A DNA stretch of 64,000 nt from Diadema setosum (Eukaryota > Echinodermata > Echinoidea > Diadematoida > Diadematidae), in the NCBI GenBank assembly GCA_033980235.1, contig CM067069.1, forward strand, positions 32,475,041-32,539,040. The letters are read 5' to 3'. The position numbers were made by a program, and so were the translations under genes. The number at the start of each line of letters is the position of its first letter. The first letter of the stretch is position 1. Shown piece by piece: positions 20,940 to 32,911 of the stretch. The notes under the pieces were generated by a model. The model saw only the letters and a program-made list of their open reading frames with translations, made no database searches and was not told the origin of the DNA.

Positions 20940-22148
20940 TATCGGCAGATCAAGTTTGCTCTATGGAATGCAAGGTCTGTCAAAGCCCGGGGTAAGTCAA
21001 CAGCAATATGTGATTTTGTGCTGTCACAGCGTCTCGACATCATGGCCCTAACCGAAACCTGGCTAACAGGTACTGATCGTGACAACCACGCAGTTGCTGA
21101 CATTCACAGGACACTACCAGGATTTAAGATGTTCCATGTATATCGTCAGGGCACAGTCGGAGGTGGAGTGAGTCTTTTGCTACGAGGTGGATTCAGTGTC
21201 GTTGAAAATCGGAGCTTACAACTGGAATCATTTGAATATATTGATTTAACCTGTACATCACACATCACTTCTTCGTTTCGCATAGTTGTTCTCTACAGGC
21301 CACCACCTTCTAGAAAAAATAGAGCTACTATAGGATCCTTTATCAGAGAATTGTCGCTAGTGTTGGAGGTTCTGATATCATCCCGGCAAAAGTTTATGTT
21401 GGCAGGAGACTTCAACATACACTTCGAAGATCCTGCGAATACTGATTCAAAGAAATTACTTCAAGTACTGGAGCCTGCAAACCTTCGGAATTATGTGAAC
21501 ACCCCAACACATCGCAGTGGTCACACTTTGGACCTGCTGATTGCTTCAGAGGAGGACAATTTTGTCGCTGGTGTTTCAGCGACTCATTCTCTGCCTTCTG
21601 ATCATTTTGCTGTGCTGTGTACTTTAGCTGCTGCTCGTCCGCTCTCTGTAAAGATGCAGGTTTCTTCACGAAATATGAAAAACAGTGATGTGGTCAGTTT
21701 CCAATCTGACATTTCCAAGTCTCGCATAATGGCTGACTCGGTAGATGACCCCGATGCACTAACTCAAGTCTATGACGCAGAACTTCGTAGAATCTTTGAT
21801 GAACACGCTCCCATGGAGAAGAAGGACGTTGTTGTGCGACCGCATGCTCCATGGTTCTCACACTCACTTCGTGAAGCAAAGCAAAAGCGAAGAAAGAGTG
21901 AGAGAAAGTGGATGAAATCTGGTCTATGTGTTCATAAAGAAATCTATCAGGTACTGTGCATAGAATACAACAAACTCCTGTACCACGCAAAGACCGAGTA
22001 TATCTCAAGTAAGATCAACACCACTGATCAACGCAGTCTTTACCGCATGGTCAAAAGCCTGTCTTGTCCTTCCTCATCGATGGCGCCTGTGCTGCCACAT
22101 CACCACTCACCGGAGCTATTAGCTAATGATTTTTCAAAGTTTTTTTGA
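20940..22148 (+). pseudogene. LINE apurinic-like endonuclease domain and linker
   Basis: The reading frame enters at KFALWNARSVKARGKSTA (20,949) and continues with DIMALTETWL, GGGVSLLLRGGF, YRPPPS, FMLAGDFNIHF, GHTLDLLIA and LPSDHFAVLCTL. These are the ordered catalytic blocks of LINE AP-endonucleases (N, E, GDFNxH, D, SDH). All named catalytic positions look intact. The linker region ends at the TGA at 22,146-22,148 in the phrase SKFF, where a frameshift moves the frame to the reverse transcriptase. Confidence 0.85.
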
Positions 22149-23121
22149 TCGGAAGATAGAACGTCTACGGGATAACTGTCATGCTGAGGGGCAAGTTTAT
22201 GAAGATCTCTCACTTAAATTACCTAGGATGTGTACCATCACAATATCTGACTTCGACTGCGTCCCAGAGGATGTTATATCAAACACTCTCAAGACAGCTT
22301 CCACTTCCTGGTCAGCACTCGATCCTATACCTACATCATTGCTGAAAAATTGTATGTCCAGTCTGCTGTCCCCCATCACAAAAATTGTCAATGCCAGTCT
22401 GCAAACAGGTCGATTTCCTCCTTCTCTGAAGCACTCTTTAGTTCGTCCACGTCTGAAAAAAGAGGGACTGCCACATGACGATTTCAGCAGCTATCGGCTT
22501 ATTTATAATCTGAGCTTCATTGGAAAATTGATCGCAGTCCGCCTATAGGAAAAACTACAGTGTAGAAACAGCCCTCTTGAAAGTTTACAATGAGATCCTG
22601 CTGGCCTTAGATTCACACAAAGAAGCCATCCTCGTCCTTCTTGACTATAGTGCTGCATTTGACACCGTGGACCATCCCATCCTAATTCGAAGGCTGGACA
22701 AAAGGTATGGGTTCCGTGGAAATGTCCTTGAATGGCTAAAATCCTATCTGAAAGACCGGATACACAGTGTGCAGATTGAAGACGCTACATCTGATATCCA
22801 CCATGATAGCTGTGGCGTCCCACAAGGTTCAGTTATGGGACCACTGATATTTACGCTTTACAGCTCTCCAATCATCGACATCATCAATGATCACGGCCTT
22901 CAACCAATGGTCTACGTAGATGACACACAGATTCTAGTCACTTTCAATCCGGATGATCGAGAGGTGTCTGTTCTCAAGCTCAATAAGTGTCTGGCTGACG
23001 CATGGTCTACCAGCAATTGCCTTACCTTGAATGACTCAAAGACTGAAGTTATCCATTTCTCCTCCAAGTTTCTTACATCCCCAAGTCCTGTGGCAGTCAG
23101 TATTGGTGATGTCAACATTAT
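22126..23121 (+). pseudogene. LINE reverse transcriptase, N-terminal two thirds, interrupted at 23,121
   Basis: Segment one (22,126-22,530) reads KFFDRKIERLRD..DPIPTSLLKNC..FPPSLKHSLVRPRLKK.. and YRLIYNLSFIGKL. An internal deletion then joins this to SAYRKNYSVETALLKVYNEI, and segment two continues LDYSAAFDTVDHPIL, WLKSYLKDR, CGVPQGSVMGPLIFTLYSSP, MVYVDDTQILV and LNDSKTEVIHFSS. The YVDD catalytic box is intact. The frame runs to VSIGDVNI, where the 8.56-kb element is inserted; the remainder resumes at 31,685. About 35 residues are missing at the deletion near 22,540. Confidence 0.85.
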
Positions 23122-23290
23122 AGTAGGCCAGCCAAAACGATTTTTTTTACTTTGGACGGCAAAATTTGTTAATGCTAAGTTTTCCAGCTGAAAGTCTTGC
23201 AAAATTACTCAAGTTTAGCGTACGGCCGGATGTCAAGCGCGTTTTTGCCGAAAAATGCCTTTTTTAGCACAAAATTTGAAAGAATATGAA

Positions 23291-26200
23291 AAATCACGAT
23301 TTTTTTTACCGAAATAAGTAATGGTTGATAAGTACCTTTCAAACTAGAAATGTGTTATCTTCCATTTCAAGTTTAGAACCTGACTAATATGCATTTGAAT
23401 GTAGAATTTTTACACGCACATATATGGCGCAATGAAACATAAAAACTTGATTTACTCAAAATTGTAATTTGTAAAATCTACCAATATTTCAAAGTTTTTT
23501 TAAACTACCTAAATCAATCTATTCAAAAGTTTTAATTTTTCCGAAATATAGTATATATTCTGATATCCTATGCAGCAAAGAAATTACAAGATAAGGCGAA
23601 AGATAACTCCTTTTATGTTATCCTAAATGGGACGATGTATTTTTACCGGACGCGCATTTTGAATGAAAAATCGAATGTATAGCGTAAGCCCATATATTGT
23701 ACATGGTATAGTGCATAGGTATATATTTATCTCACATAATTGGCGAAGTCAATGGACAGGTTGGATAGCTGACTGCAAAACCCTTTGTGGCACCTTGATA
23801 TGACTGAAATGTGCTTCTTCCCCCCCCCCCCAAAAAAAAAAATAAAATAAAAAATAAAATAAAATCAGTAGTGTTGTTACCATGGCAACTGATCATCATT
23901 AGGTCACTCCCTGAAAATTTCAAATATTCATAATTGTAAAACGTACGAAAGTGTTGAGACATTTTGTTTGTGTGTGAAAAATGTATCAATCTAACTATGT
24001 AATATATGTTTAACAATGAAACCTAAGAGTTATATATAAATTGTTTACTATGTTCGGAAATGGTTGCCATGGAAACCGTGATAACAAATCACGTGTTACT
24101 GGGAAAAATTACGATATCAAATCTCCCATCCTGCATACTCACCCCTTCCCCCGAGAATGCTTTGTATTATGAATGCTATATAGTTTGCATTCTCAGGCCC
24201 TGAAACGGAGCCCTGCAAGGGATAGGCACGAAATCACTTTTACATTTGTAATCTTCCAAGGCGAGGTGTTTGCATTTCATTTTGATTTATTCTCCCGCAG
24301 ACGACTTATACTAAATGTTTCTTTTATGATGGTTGATTGTTTACAGGAACGTTGTTTGGAACGCACACTTAGTCGGCGACATAAAAATGTTATTATGTAT
24401 CCCGGATTTGTGTGAAAAAGTAAAGCAAATATCACCCTCGAAAGAGAAAACAAGAAGTAAAAAGGAAGTAGAAGTGAAATGCGTACAATGCAATAACAGC
24501 CTCATTTCCCCTTCCCATCATTAAGTCGGTTATATCATCGAGTCTATATTGCAGATTATATTAATCCTTGGTCAAGTTCTATGTCCTTGGAGCAGACATG
24601 TAACAACTTGTTTGTTTGCAATTCGATTTTTTTTTCTATATTATCACAAATTTGTGAAAAAAAAATCATTTCAGTTATTACCAACACTCTAAATTCCCAG
24701 TCAACAAACAAAACGTACTACACAATGTGCACACGCCCGCAACCACCGTCTCAAACAGCGTTCACGAATGATATACAGTAAACAATAAACGAGGCATTTT
24801 TTCTTTTTTAAAGCAATGATTTGCCATTAGCGTACATTTACTATAGCAGCACTTGACATCTATGTTGCTGGTTACCAAAATGCTGATTAGAATACCATAC
24901 ACAGTAAGAACATGCTTGAATCCTGCAAAATATATATAATTATTTCTCTTAAACAGTATTTCGTTTTGAAAGGTAAAGAACCTCAGTCTCCATTTGTGGA
25001 CATCTAAAAACAAACCAAAAAATCCATCTGAAAGCAATCTTCTTATATGATTAAAAGCAATAGAAAAGAATGAGTCCTCAGTGAAAATGTCTTTCGTGAA
25101 CAAATCTCTGTGACGTACATCCAAAGAGTTTGAAAAACAATACAAATTGCGCTGACTACATTAACTGCATTGATAGCCTCAATTTTTTTTTTAATGTGAC
25201 ATATACTTTAATGTGTCCAGCATCACAAACGTTACACCAGTTAGAAAAACAAAATGTTCTCTTTAAGCAATATTTCAATATCTCTATCTTTTTAACAATT
25301 TGTGGTTACATATCCTAGATAATTATGACTGTACGCTGCTGCATTGAACTTTCGTCAATGTACAACTAAATTAGAATGGTGACTGCCAAATTTTTAAAAA
25401 TCTACTTTTAGTCTAATATTATTTTTGTGTTCTGCAGACCAGTGTGATAAGATATCTGTACTGAATACTCGTCTCTCAGTGAAGAAAAAAAAAATCACCT
25501 CTCCAAAATGCATGGGTAATGTTTCCCTCTAATACTTTCCCTTATTCCAAGTACCAGAATACATTGCTGGGGCCCTGAATAGCTAACATATATTACAGTA
25601 TTACCAACATCATGACAATTATGGCACATGTGAAAGAAACCTGGCAAAATATACATCTTGACCAGTACATTTTCTTTTCACTACTTCTTGTACTTCGCGT
25701 TTGGATTGAAACATTTTACTTATGTTCTTTCCTTTAAGCTACATACTATTCTTTTATATCTTAAACTAGAAAAGAAAAAACATGCCCTGTGATATTTCCC
25801 TTCAGATTCACCAACTGTTACTTTGTGAAATGTTCTGTTTTTAAGCACTTCAACGTGCAGGTTTTTTTTTCTAACATGTCACATATTTTCCTTCATCTGA
25901 TGAAGAAAGGCAGGGTTCATTTCCCTTTTGTTGCCCCCCCCCCCCCCCCATAAAAACAAAAACAAAAGACATTCCAATCTGACAGGATTAAAATGTTGGC
26001 GTTTGGGCTTTAAAGGAAATAACAGGATCAATTTCCATGAACTACTAGTATGCGGCTTGTAACTCTGAGTCTCGAAGGCATGGTATAGTTTTGGTTGAGA
26101 TGGAGATTCAGACTTTAACATTTTGCAAGCAAATAAAAACTTATGAAATATGAAAGAGCATCAAATTCTTAGATTAATTTGAAGTTTGTTTGATTAAAGT

Positions 26201-29200
26201 TGTTGGTTTTGAAACGGCCGAGATTTTTTTTTTTTTTTTAAAGTGACACAGAATGATAATAATTAGAAGTGGGTGCCACCTTTATTAGGACCTCTTTGTT
26301 TTGGTACCTCTCAGCATTTTCAAAACCAATTTTTAACAAATTAATTTGGAATTCCTCTTGGTATTGTTTACTCTTTAATATTTTATAACAGGACTCTCAT
26401 TATTTTACAAAATCTCCATCTCAGCCCCCATCTCAACCAAAAGTAGACCATCCCTCATCCCTTTAATGCTGCCATCAAAATTGGAAGTACACTGTAGATC
26501 TATATCAAATCATATTGTAAATGCTCTTTGCCAAGTAGTGTTGTGCACATTTTGATATCATCACTAAGGAAAAAAAAAAGAAAAAAAAAGATTACAAAAG
26601 AAGCATTTAATATGAATTAGTAGAAATTTCTAATATATACACATGTCTTTTATATATTCAACTTCTATAATAGTCCTGAAAGCACATTGTGATTATATTT
26701 GAGAAGTTTAGATGGATGCATTCCACATGTAAGTTCAGGTTCTGATGACATCCTTCATACGGAATCTGGATGCGGACCGGATAGCCTGGCAGGGTTGTTT
26801 CTGGAGAGAGACAGAGAGAGAGAGAGAGAAAGAATGGTGTATCTGTCTTTACTTGATGAGGAAAGTGACATGGGCATTTTAATCTTTGGTGAAGACACAG
26901 TGACATATACGCTAATAAAGACATACGGTTACTTGATTTCCTCTATATGTAGTGTTTCCTTGAAACTGTAAAGTATATTATTTTATACAGTAGATCCTAA
27001 TTGTAGCAATTTAACCATGAGTACACGATGAAATATAAAATGTAGGAAACTTTCATGATCCAAATATCCAATTCTTTCCATTAAGCTTTTTATTTCATTC
27101 AGAAGAATTTCAAGGTAGTGCTTGCCTGATACTGCAACTGGATACATTCAACACTTTCGTGCATATGATGTCCCCGTGACCTTTCACATCAATACCCTCA
27201 TAACTAATCAAAGTCAAATTGCTTAGAGGTTATGGTAACTTTGCCATCCGAAGGTAAATATAATGTCATGGTAGCAATGCTCTACAGTCAATAAAAATCA
27301 GGGTTTCCCTGTAATTTACAATCAGCAGCAAAATCACAACAATAACTAAAATGCTACTTGTACAAGGCTCAGCAGGTAATCATCTCTTCTGTATAAAACC
27401 AAAGTTGAAGATGATCTGCTGAGTAAATGTTAAGTTATTGCAAGATGAGAATAGGACAGATGTGCGTGTGAATGGATGACTGCAACAACATAAAAACTCC
27501 TGCAACCATCTTTGACAGAGGCTAAAAAAAAAATGATCAGCTTTAATTCATGTAAATCTTCGTTGTTGGAGTGATTGACTACATGCATATGCAGTACTGC
27601 ATTCATTTAGCAAAACATGCGTTAATTTTCTGCCCAATGAACGATCAACAGTCAAAAATTTGGTCAAGATGTCAAAGGCTTGACAAAATTTTCCAACATA
27701 TTTGGGGTTTACATTTTACATGTATCATTGCTTACCTCCCATATTTCCTTTCGAAATAGAGTACAGGATGCACAGATTAGAAGTTGGTAGTCAGGACATC
27801 TGTCTCTTTCTTTTTTTCTCTCTCTTGTCCGTAGTTGGTTGTGGTTTGCAGGGTCCATTTTGTCCACTTTGTGCTAATTCTGGTCGAAAATACAATTAAC
27901 AAAAACTTAAATAAGTTATCATTTTTATGAGTGAAACAGGATAATCATACTGCAACAAAAAACAAACAAATTCATCATGTATTAGAATTAATCATCACGA
28001 TCTCATGAATTCCTTAGTATGAGATTTTGGATCTTCAGGTCACTGTCAACATTAATTTGTCTTACATGTAATACATTAATCATGTCATTGTTATTATCAT
28101 CTTTGATGCTCTAAAGCCATATCTTACTGAAAATGCATTATGTAGGATGGAAGTCATCTTGACACCTGTAATTCCTGTACACAAATATTTGATTGTATCA
28201 TGCTCTCATTTGTATGTGGATTAGGATATGATTTCCTTGCATGAATCGGTTTGTATTCATGAGATGATATTCCTAATTTCAAATCGTTGACACTTACTTG
28301 TGAGCTGGAAAGGGCATTCACATCGCAGTCAAGACATCTTTCTATCTCCCCCTCACTCTAGTGGATGTGATCTCAAACTCAGCATGTCTATTTGTTGCTG
28401 ACACCTTGATAAAAATAAAGAACAATACATCACAGCATATCACCCTTACGTCATACTTAACGCAACATAATAACAATGGAAAGTTAATTGATTTGTGACT
28501 ACAAACGTATTTTCATCTGTGCACACATTAAACACTTGTGCCAATTGACATGGTTGAGAAATATTTCATTATATATAATATCTTACTTGATTACATTTAC
28601 GTTTGATTTTTATATGATCTCATCTTCAGTAGATAGAATACCGTTCTTTCATATGATCCTCTACAATAGAACATGCAATGAATTTACAAGAAAACAAGAA
28701 TACACATTTGATCATAGATTTGTTCCCCTTCTTATATAAATGGAGATACACGTGTATAAGATTATTCTTCTCTTTTTGTTTGCAAAGTACTTGTACACTG
28801 CATTGTAAAGCAACTGTCAAAGTGAAAACATGCTTGTTACAATTCAAATAAAATAGGAATATTTGATACTCAATGTATTTAGATTTGGCATTATTTTCAA
28901 CTGGGCACTGAAGTGATACATTTGATAATCAAACATTTAGTAAGTTGGTATTTAAAAGATATTTCAAATTAAACCGCTATTTAAGACATTTACCGTTTCT
29001 TACCTTCTGGTTGTTCTGCACTTTGTTGCAGGTAGAAAGAGCTCAGTCTTTACAATTAGATTTTGGCAAGTCAGGATAGGCCTATGTCTCTCTCTTTGGT
29101 GAAGTTTGAAGACAAGACTCAGTCTGTCCACTTGTTGGTACATCTAGCCGAAAACAGAAATCAACATGACTCAAATAATTTTTTTCATCTTTAAAGCAGA

Positions 29201-30940
29201 TCATTATAAGCTAACAGTGAACAAAAAATGAAATCAATTTGAAATTTGATTGTTTTGAAAAGGCATCTTGATATTGACATAATTTTCTTTGTTCCCCATG
29301 CAAATCAATTATAACTAAAAATATATCTCTTTTATTAAGATGATATATATTTTTAGCTTTTTAAAAAGTTAAAAAAAGAAGAAGGAAGATATTTAGGTTT
29401 CAGTGAGTCGGTATAAATGATCCATTAAAAATGTAATATTTACATTTTTTTTTCAAATGAACCTTTATTCTTTGAGACATTAACATAAGAACTTGGTACT
29501 TATGAGTAAAGACTAGATCTATTTGTAAACTAGAAGAGTACATGTAAATGATTCACAGATTAGAAGAGGTTGGCAGTCAGGACTGAACACTTTCTCTCTC
29601 TTTCTTTCGGGCATATTCGAATGGCAAGATCACTTGGTTGTAGACTCGCTTTTATATAAAGCACCTAGGCCTAAATCCTAGACTATTTTTCTGAACCCAC
29701 AGGTCTACAAATACCAGAAAGAGTGGAATCAACCTTAGACCTCTGCTCTAGAGACTAATCTACTTCACGTTATTATAGAGCTAATGTTCGGATCTTCTAA
29801 TGTTGGATCTAACATGAACTTTTTGATCAAAGTTAGCCTACATATATAGTATAATTATTATGCATAGATTTTAGAACCTCTAGATGTCTAAACTTAGGTC
29901 TAGCTAGGCCTAGTAAGCTGGGTCTTTACAACAAAACTGCCTAGATATGAGTAGTAGGTTACTAGAAACCTCTAACGTTAGGTAGAATCAGTGGCCCAGA
30001 TTTTGACTAAGGTTAGACCTAGATCTAATTCCAGACGCCAGCTATTTATGCTTCAGACCCCGGCCCTAGATTTTATATTGTAGGTCTAGTATATTAGACT
30101 CTAAACATTGGTAGATCTACATCTACACCTTTTGTATAACTATACACAGCCCTGTCGCTGTACACAAGTGTAAGTCGCGACCTTAGCGCACGGGGTCTGG
30201 TCGGGCTACCTTCTGTATAGACTACAGCCCCTTGCCCTGGACCTGGCTCTAGCCCTACATATACATCTAACCAGCGCAGTAAAACGTTAGTAGTGGTGGG
30301 CCTGTACTGTCCACGTTATACAACTGCTAATGTGCTAACGTTAGGTGTTAAGTTCATTGTGATTATACTATCATAGGGCCTAGCCCGATTGAATTGTTTT
30401 GGCATAATAACAGGCGTAGCCGTACATTCTAACAGTGTGAACACAGAGTGACACTACCCCCTACTAGCTAGAATGTCTAAACACTTACGTTAGTACAGTT
30501 GTATTAACAGTTAGAGAGAGTGTAACCGTTAGATAGATTAGACCTAACAGTAGACGAGGATTCAGTCCAACTGCATGTGATGAGGCCATAGATTACAAAC
30601 CTAGATCGAACGAACAAGACACTAAAATCTAGACGTAGACCTAATGTTTGTTAGGCCTCTTTTTGCACCGTGTCAAGACGTGCTTTATGGAACAATCGGT
30701 GTTCACCAACAAGCACCGCCGGCACGGTCAGGTGGCGGCCCGGGGGTTGGTAGGCATGCCCGCGCCCACAGGATCGGTGCGAAATACAGTAATTAAAGTC
30801 ATCGGCCTAACGTAGTACTAGCGCTTGAACCTTGATATGAACCAAGTCTCAGATCAAAGTTGTATATCTAACTGTTAGATCAAAACAGATTTTTAAGTTC
30901 CGTTATGCAGTGCAATAAAGAACTATGTATTTATTTACAA
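23291..30940. other. Interior of the 8.56-kb element, no recognised protein
   Basis: AT-rich sequence with many short frames. Two X-box-like motifs (GTTACCATGGCAAC 23,876; GTTGCCATGGAAAC 24,063), a GA repeat (26,805-26,830) and poly-C/poly-A tracts are present. A diverged module of about 100 bp around CAGATTAGAAG..GGxAGTCAGGAC and a pyrimidine tract recurs near 27,770-27,890, 28,330-28,370, 29,060-29,150 and 29,565-29,620. The minus frame at 26,658-26,790 (preceded by a strong ctctctccag acceptor; LPGYPVRIQIPYEGCHQNL) could be a terminal exon, but splice phases do not fit a single gene. Confidence 0.4.
29640..30690. repeat. CTAG/GGCCTA/AACGTTA-rich zone 1
   Basis: TAGGCCTA, CTAGACCTAG, AGATCTA and TAACGTTAG occur again and again in this stretch, giving a distinctive palindrome-rich composition. 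The zone at 55,700-57,200 has the same texture. There is no phased tandem unit. On the minus strand it lies directly downstream of a candidate first exon with a gtaagt donor, so it may be an intron 1 with special base composition. Confidence 0.5.
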
Positions 30941-30950
30941 AGTTACTTAC

Positions 30951-31009
30951 ATTCGAAGGAAATTGTCCCTTTTCCAGTCCTCACGTTTCCAACTCAACGA
31001 CCGAAACAT
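30951..31009 (-). CDS. Candidate first exon of a transposon-borne gene
   Basis: On the minus strand, ATG at 31,009 follows a CpG-rich palindrome CTCTCGCGCGAGAG and reads MFRSLSWKREDWKRDNFLR plus two bases, ending at a perfect gtaagt donor (30,950-30,945). It is 0.5 kb inside the right inverted repeat of the 8.56-kb element and transcribed inward, where a transposase promoter would be expected. The peptide is highly basic/aromatic but matches no family I know. The next exon cannot be assigned. It could be chance. Confidence 0.3.
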
Positions 31010-31684
31010 GCAGCTCTCGCGCGAGAGATTTTACCTGTAGCTATAGCTCGTAGGGGTAGACGTACGCACACGTATTAAGTATTTGCGCGCACACAAGCTG
31101 CGCGGGGCTACTGGAAAATGCTCGAAAATGCATTTTCTGAGTTCCTGCAAGTTCAGAGTTTTGATTAAAAGTAAAGATTTCTTCAAGAAAACTAGAAATA
31201 ATATTGACACATTCAATGAAAGAAGCACTTGTAGTTTTATAAAACATTAAATTACTTTTGGAAGATCATCTAATTAGCTTGGAAAAGCAAACTTTGCAGA
31301 ACGTTAATTAATCTGTGAATAAATAGTTTCGAGAAAACAACACCTAAACATTTGAGAGCCCCATATATGGCTGTACAAAATGACTTTTTAAATTGCTAAG
31401 GAAACACATTTAAATTGCAATTTCATTAAAAGGGACAATTGAAACTCATGATCTTTCAAATATCAATTGAATGCAAGCAAAAAATAAAAATCGTGATTTT
31501 TTACATGCTTCTGAATTTTGTGCTAAAAATGACATTTTTTCGGCAAAAACGCGCGTGACATCCGGCCGTACGCTATTCCTTAGTATTTTTGCAAGACTTT
31601 CAGTATGAGAACGGAGCATTAACAAAAAATGCCGTCGAATCCTTATCTAGAGCCTTTTTTGAGGTTTGGCTGGTCTACTATTAT

Positions 31685-32449
31685 GCCATCGTCCTGTGTT
31701 CGAAGTCTTGGCGTCCTTCTTGACAGCCATCTCACCATGAAGGAACACATCAAGCAGGTCTGCAAGTCTGCTACAGCTGCTCTTCGATGTCTCGGCAAAC
31801 TACGACCCTACCTCACGAAGAAGATCACTCACACTTTAGTTCACGCTTTTGTTATTAGTAGGTTAGATAATTGTAATAGTCTGTTGATTAATCTTCCCAA
31901 ATCGGACTGTTATCATCTTCAAAGGATTCAGAACACTGCTGCCCGTATCATTGAAAAGCTCCCCAAGTATAGTGAAATCTCACATACTTTTACTCAACTT
32001 CACTGGCTCCCCATTGAAAAGCGTCTCATATTTAAGATTCTTCTGTTAGTTTACAAAGTTCAAAATGAAATTAGTCCACAATATCTTAAGGAATTGATCA
32101 CCTCACCTGTTCCCACACGTAGTCGGAGATCACAACACCAATCCCTTCTCCGCATAGCTAAAGTTGATACAAAGTTTTATGGTGACAGGTCTTTTTCAGT
32201 TGTTGCCCCAAGATTGTGGAATTCACTACCACAACATATCCGTCAGTCAGCTTCACTGGGCTTATTCAAATCTTCTTTTAAAGACTTATCTATTTGTGAA
32301 TTTATATTTCCTTTTTTCTTTGTACATGTATGTTTGTATTGAAAGTAAATTGTTGATTACAGTATGTTTTGTGATGAGATTGTAAAGCGCATAGGGAACA
32401 TTCATTTGTTATATGCGCTATAAAAATGTCATTATTATTATTATTATTC
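31685..32449 (+). pseudogene. C-terminal part of the split CR1/L2-type LINE and its 3' end
   Basis: The frame resumes at MPSSCVRSLGVLLDSHLTMK and continues LRCLGKLRPYL, SRLDNCNSLLINLP, RIQNTAARII, LHWLPIEKRLIFKILLLVYK and APRLWNSLPQHIRQSASL. This is the standard thumb/C-terminal region of CR1/L2 reverse transcriptases and directly follows the block that ends at 23,121. The 3' UTR folds GCGCATA..TATGCGC (32,388-32,419) and ends in ATT repeats (32,431-32,449), like the LINE ending at 18,462. Confidence 0.88.
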
Positions 32450-32911
32450 AAAAACACGCGAATTTAAAAAGTCATAGTTAGCATATAATGAAAAAGCAAC
32501 TTTTTTTCCATTGATACACAATTTTTATGTCAGATCACACTAATTGATGAGAAAATTGTTCTTCAATAAGACAATGCAAAAATTACACTTTTTCCAACTT
32601 CCAGATCTTGCAAAAACACAACAACCCAAGTTCATGCTGTCAACAGAGGAAGTCTTTTCACTAAATGTTATGCATATCACCTGGAGTATGTGAGGCATCT
32701 GTGGAAATTTAGCCCTTTTCATTTAATAGTTGCTTTTTCAGTCAAATGAATTGCTCATTAGATGCCTTACATACCAGATTGACTTACTGAAGGGGCCAAA
32801 ATGACCACTCTGAAATGCAGATGTCATATTTGTCAACATGTCACATGTTTTCACGTTGTGAATGGGTGAATTACAGCATATGGACATGTGCTTACATGCA
32901 AAAATCACAAT
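32450..32911. other. Unassigned AT-rich sequence
   Basis: Between the LINE tail and the mariner-like remnant. No convincing repeat ends or coding sequence; probably includes the 5' flank of the transposon remnant. Confidence 0.4.

Larger units (their letters stand above)
23122..31679. mobile_element. 8.56-kb DNA transposon inserted in a LINE, with AG...CT inverted termini
   Basis: The left end AGTAGGCCAGCCAAA and right end TTTGGCTGGTCTACT are inverted. Inversion continues through TTTGTTAATGCT, CTGAAAGTCTTGCAAAA and GCGTACGGCCGGATGTCA to about 170 bp (23,122-23,290 and 31,508-31,679), with weaker traces beyond. ATTAT occurs on both outer flanks (23,117-23,121 and 31,680-31,684). Dropping one copy restores the LINE frame across the junction (VNIMPSS). 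Because the flank is AT-rich, a 3-bp TTA duplication with TAGTAGG termini is equally possible. No transposase, integrase or polymerase motif is visible inside. The superfamily is undetermined. Confidence 0.75.

Noticed and set aside
24762..25145. 127-codon minus frame inside the 8.56-kb element
   Set aside because: No motif, no low-bias codon pattern and no splice context that fits neighbouring candidates; kept only as part of the unassigned interior.
23122..31679. Calling the element a Polinton/Maverick
   Set aside because: AG...CT ends fit, but there is no polymerase B, integrase or capsid-like frame, and the flank gives 5 or 3 bp rather than 6.
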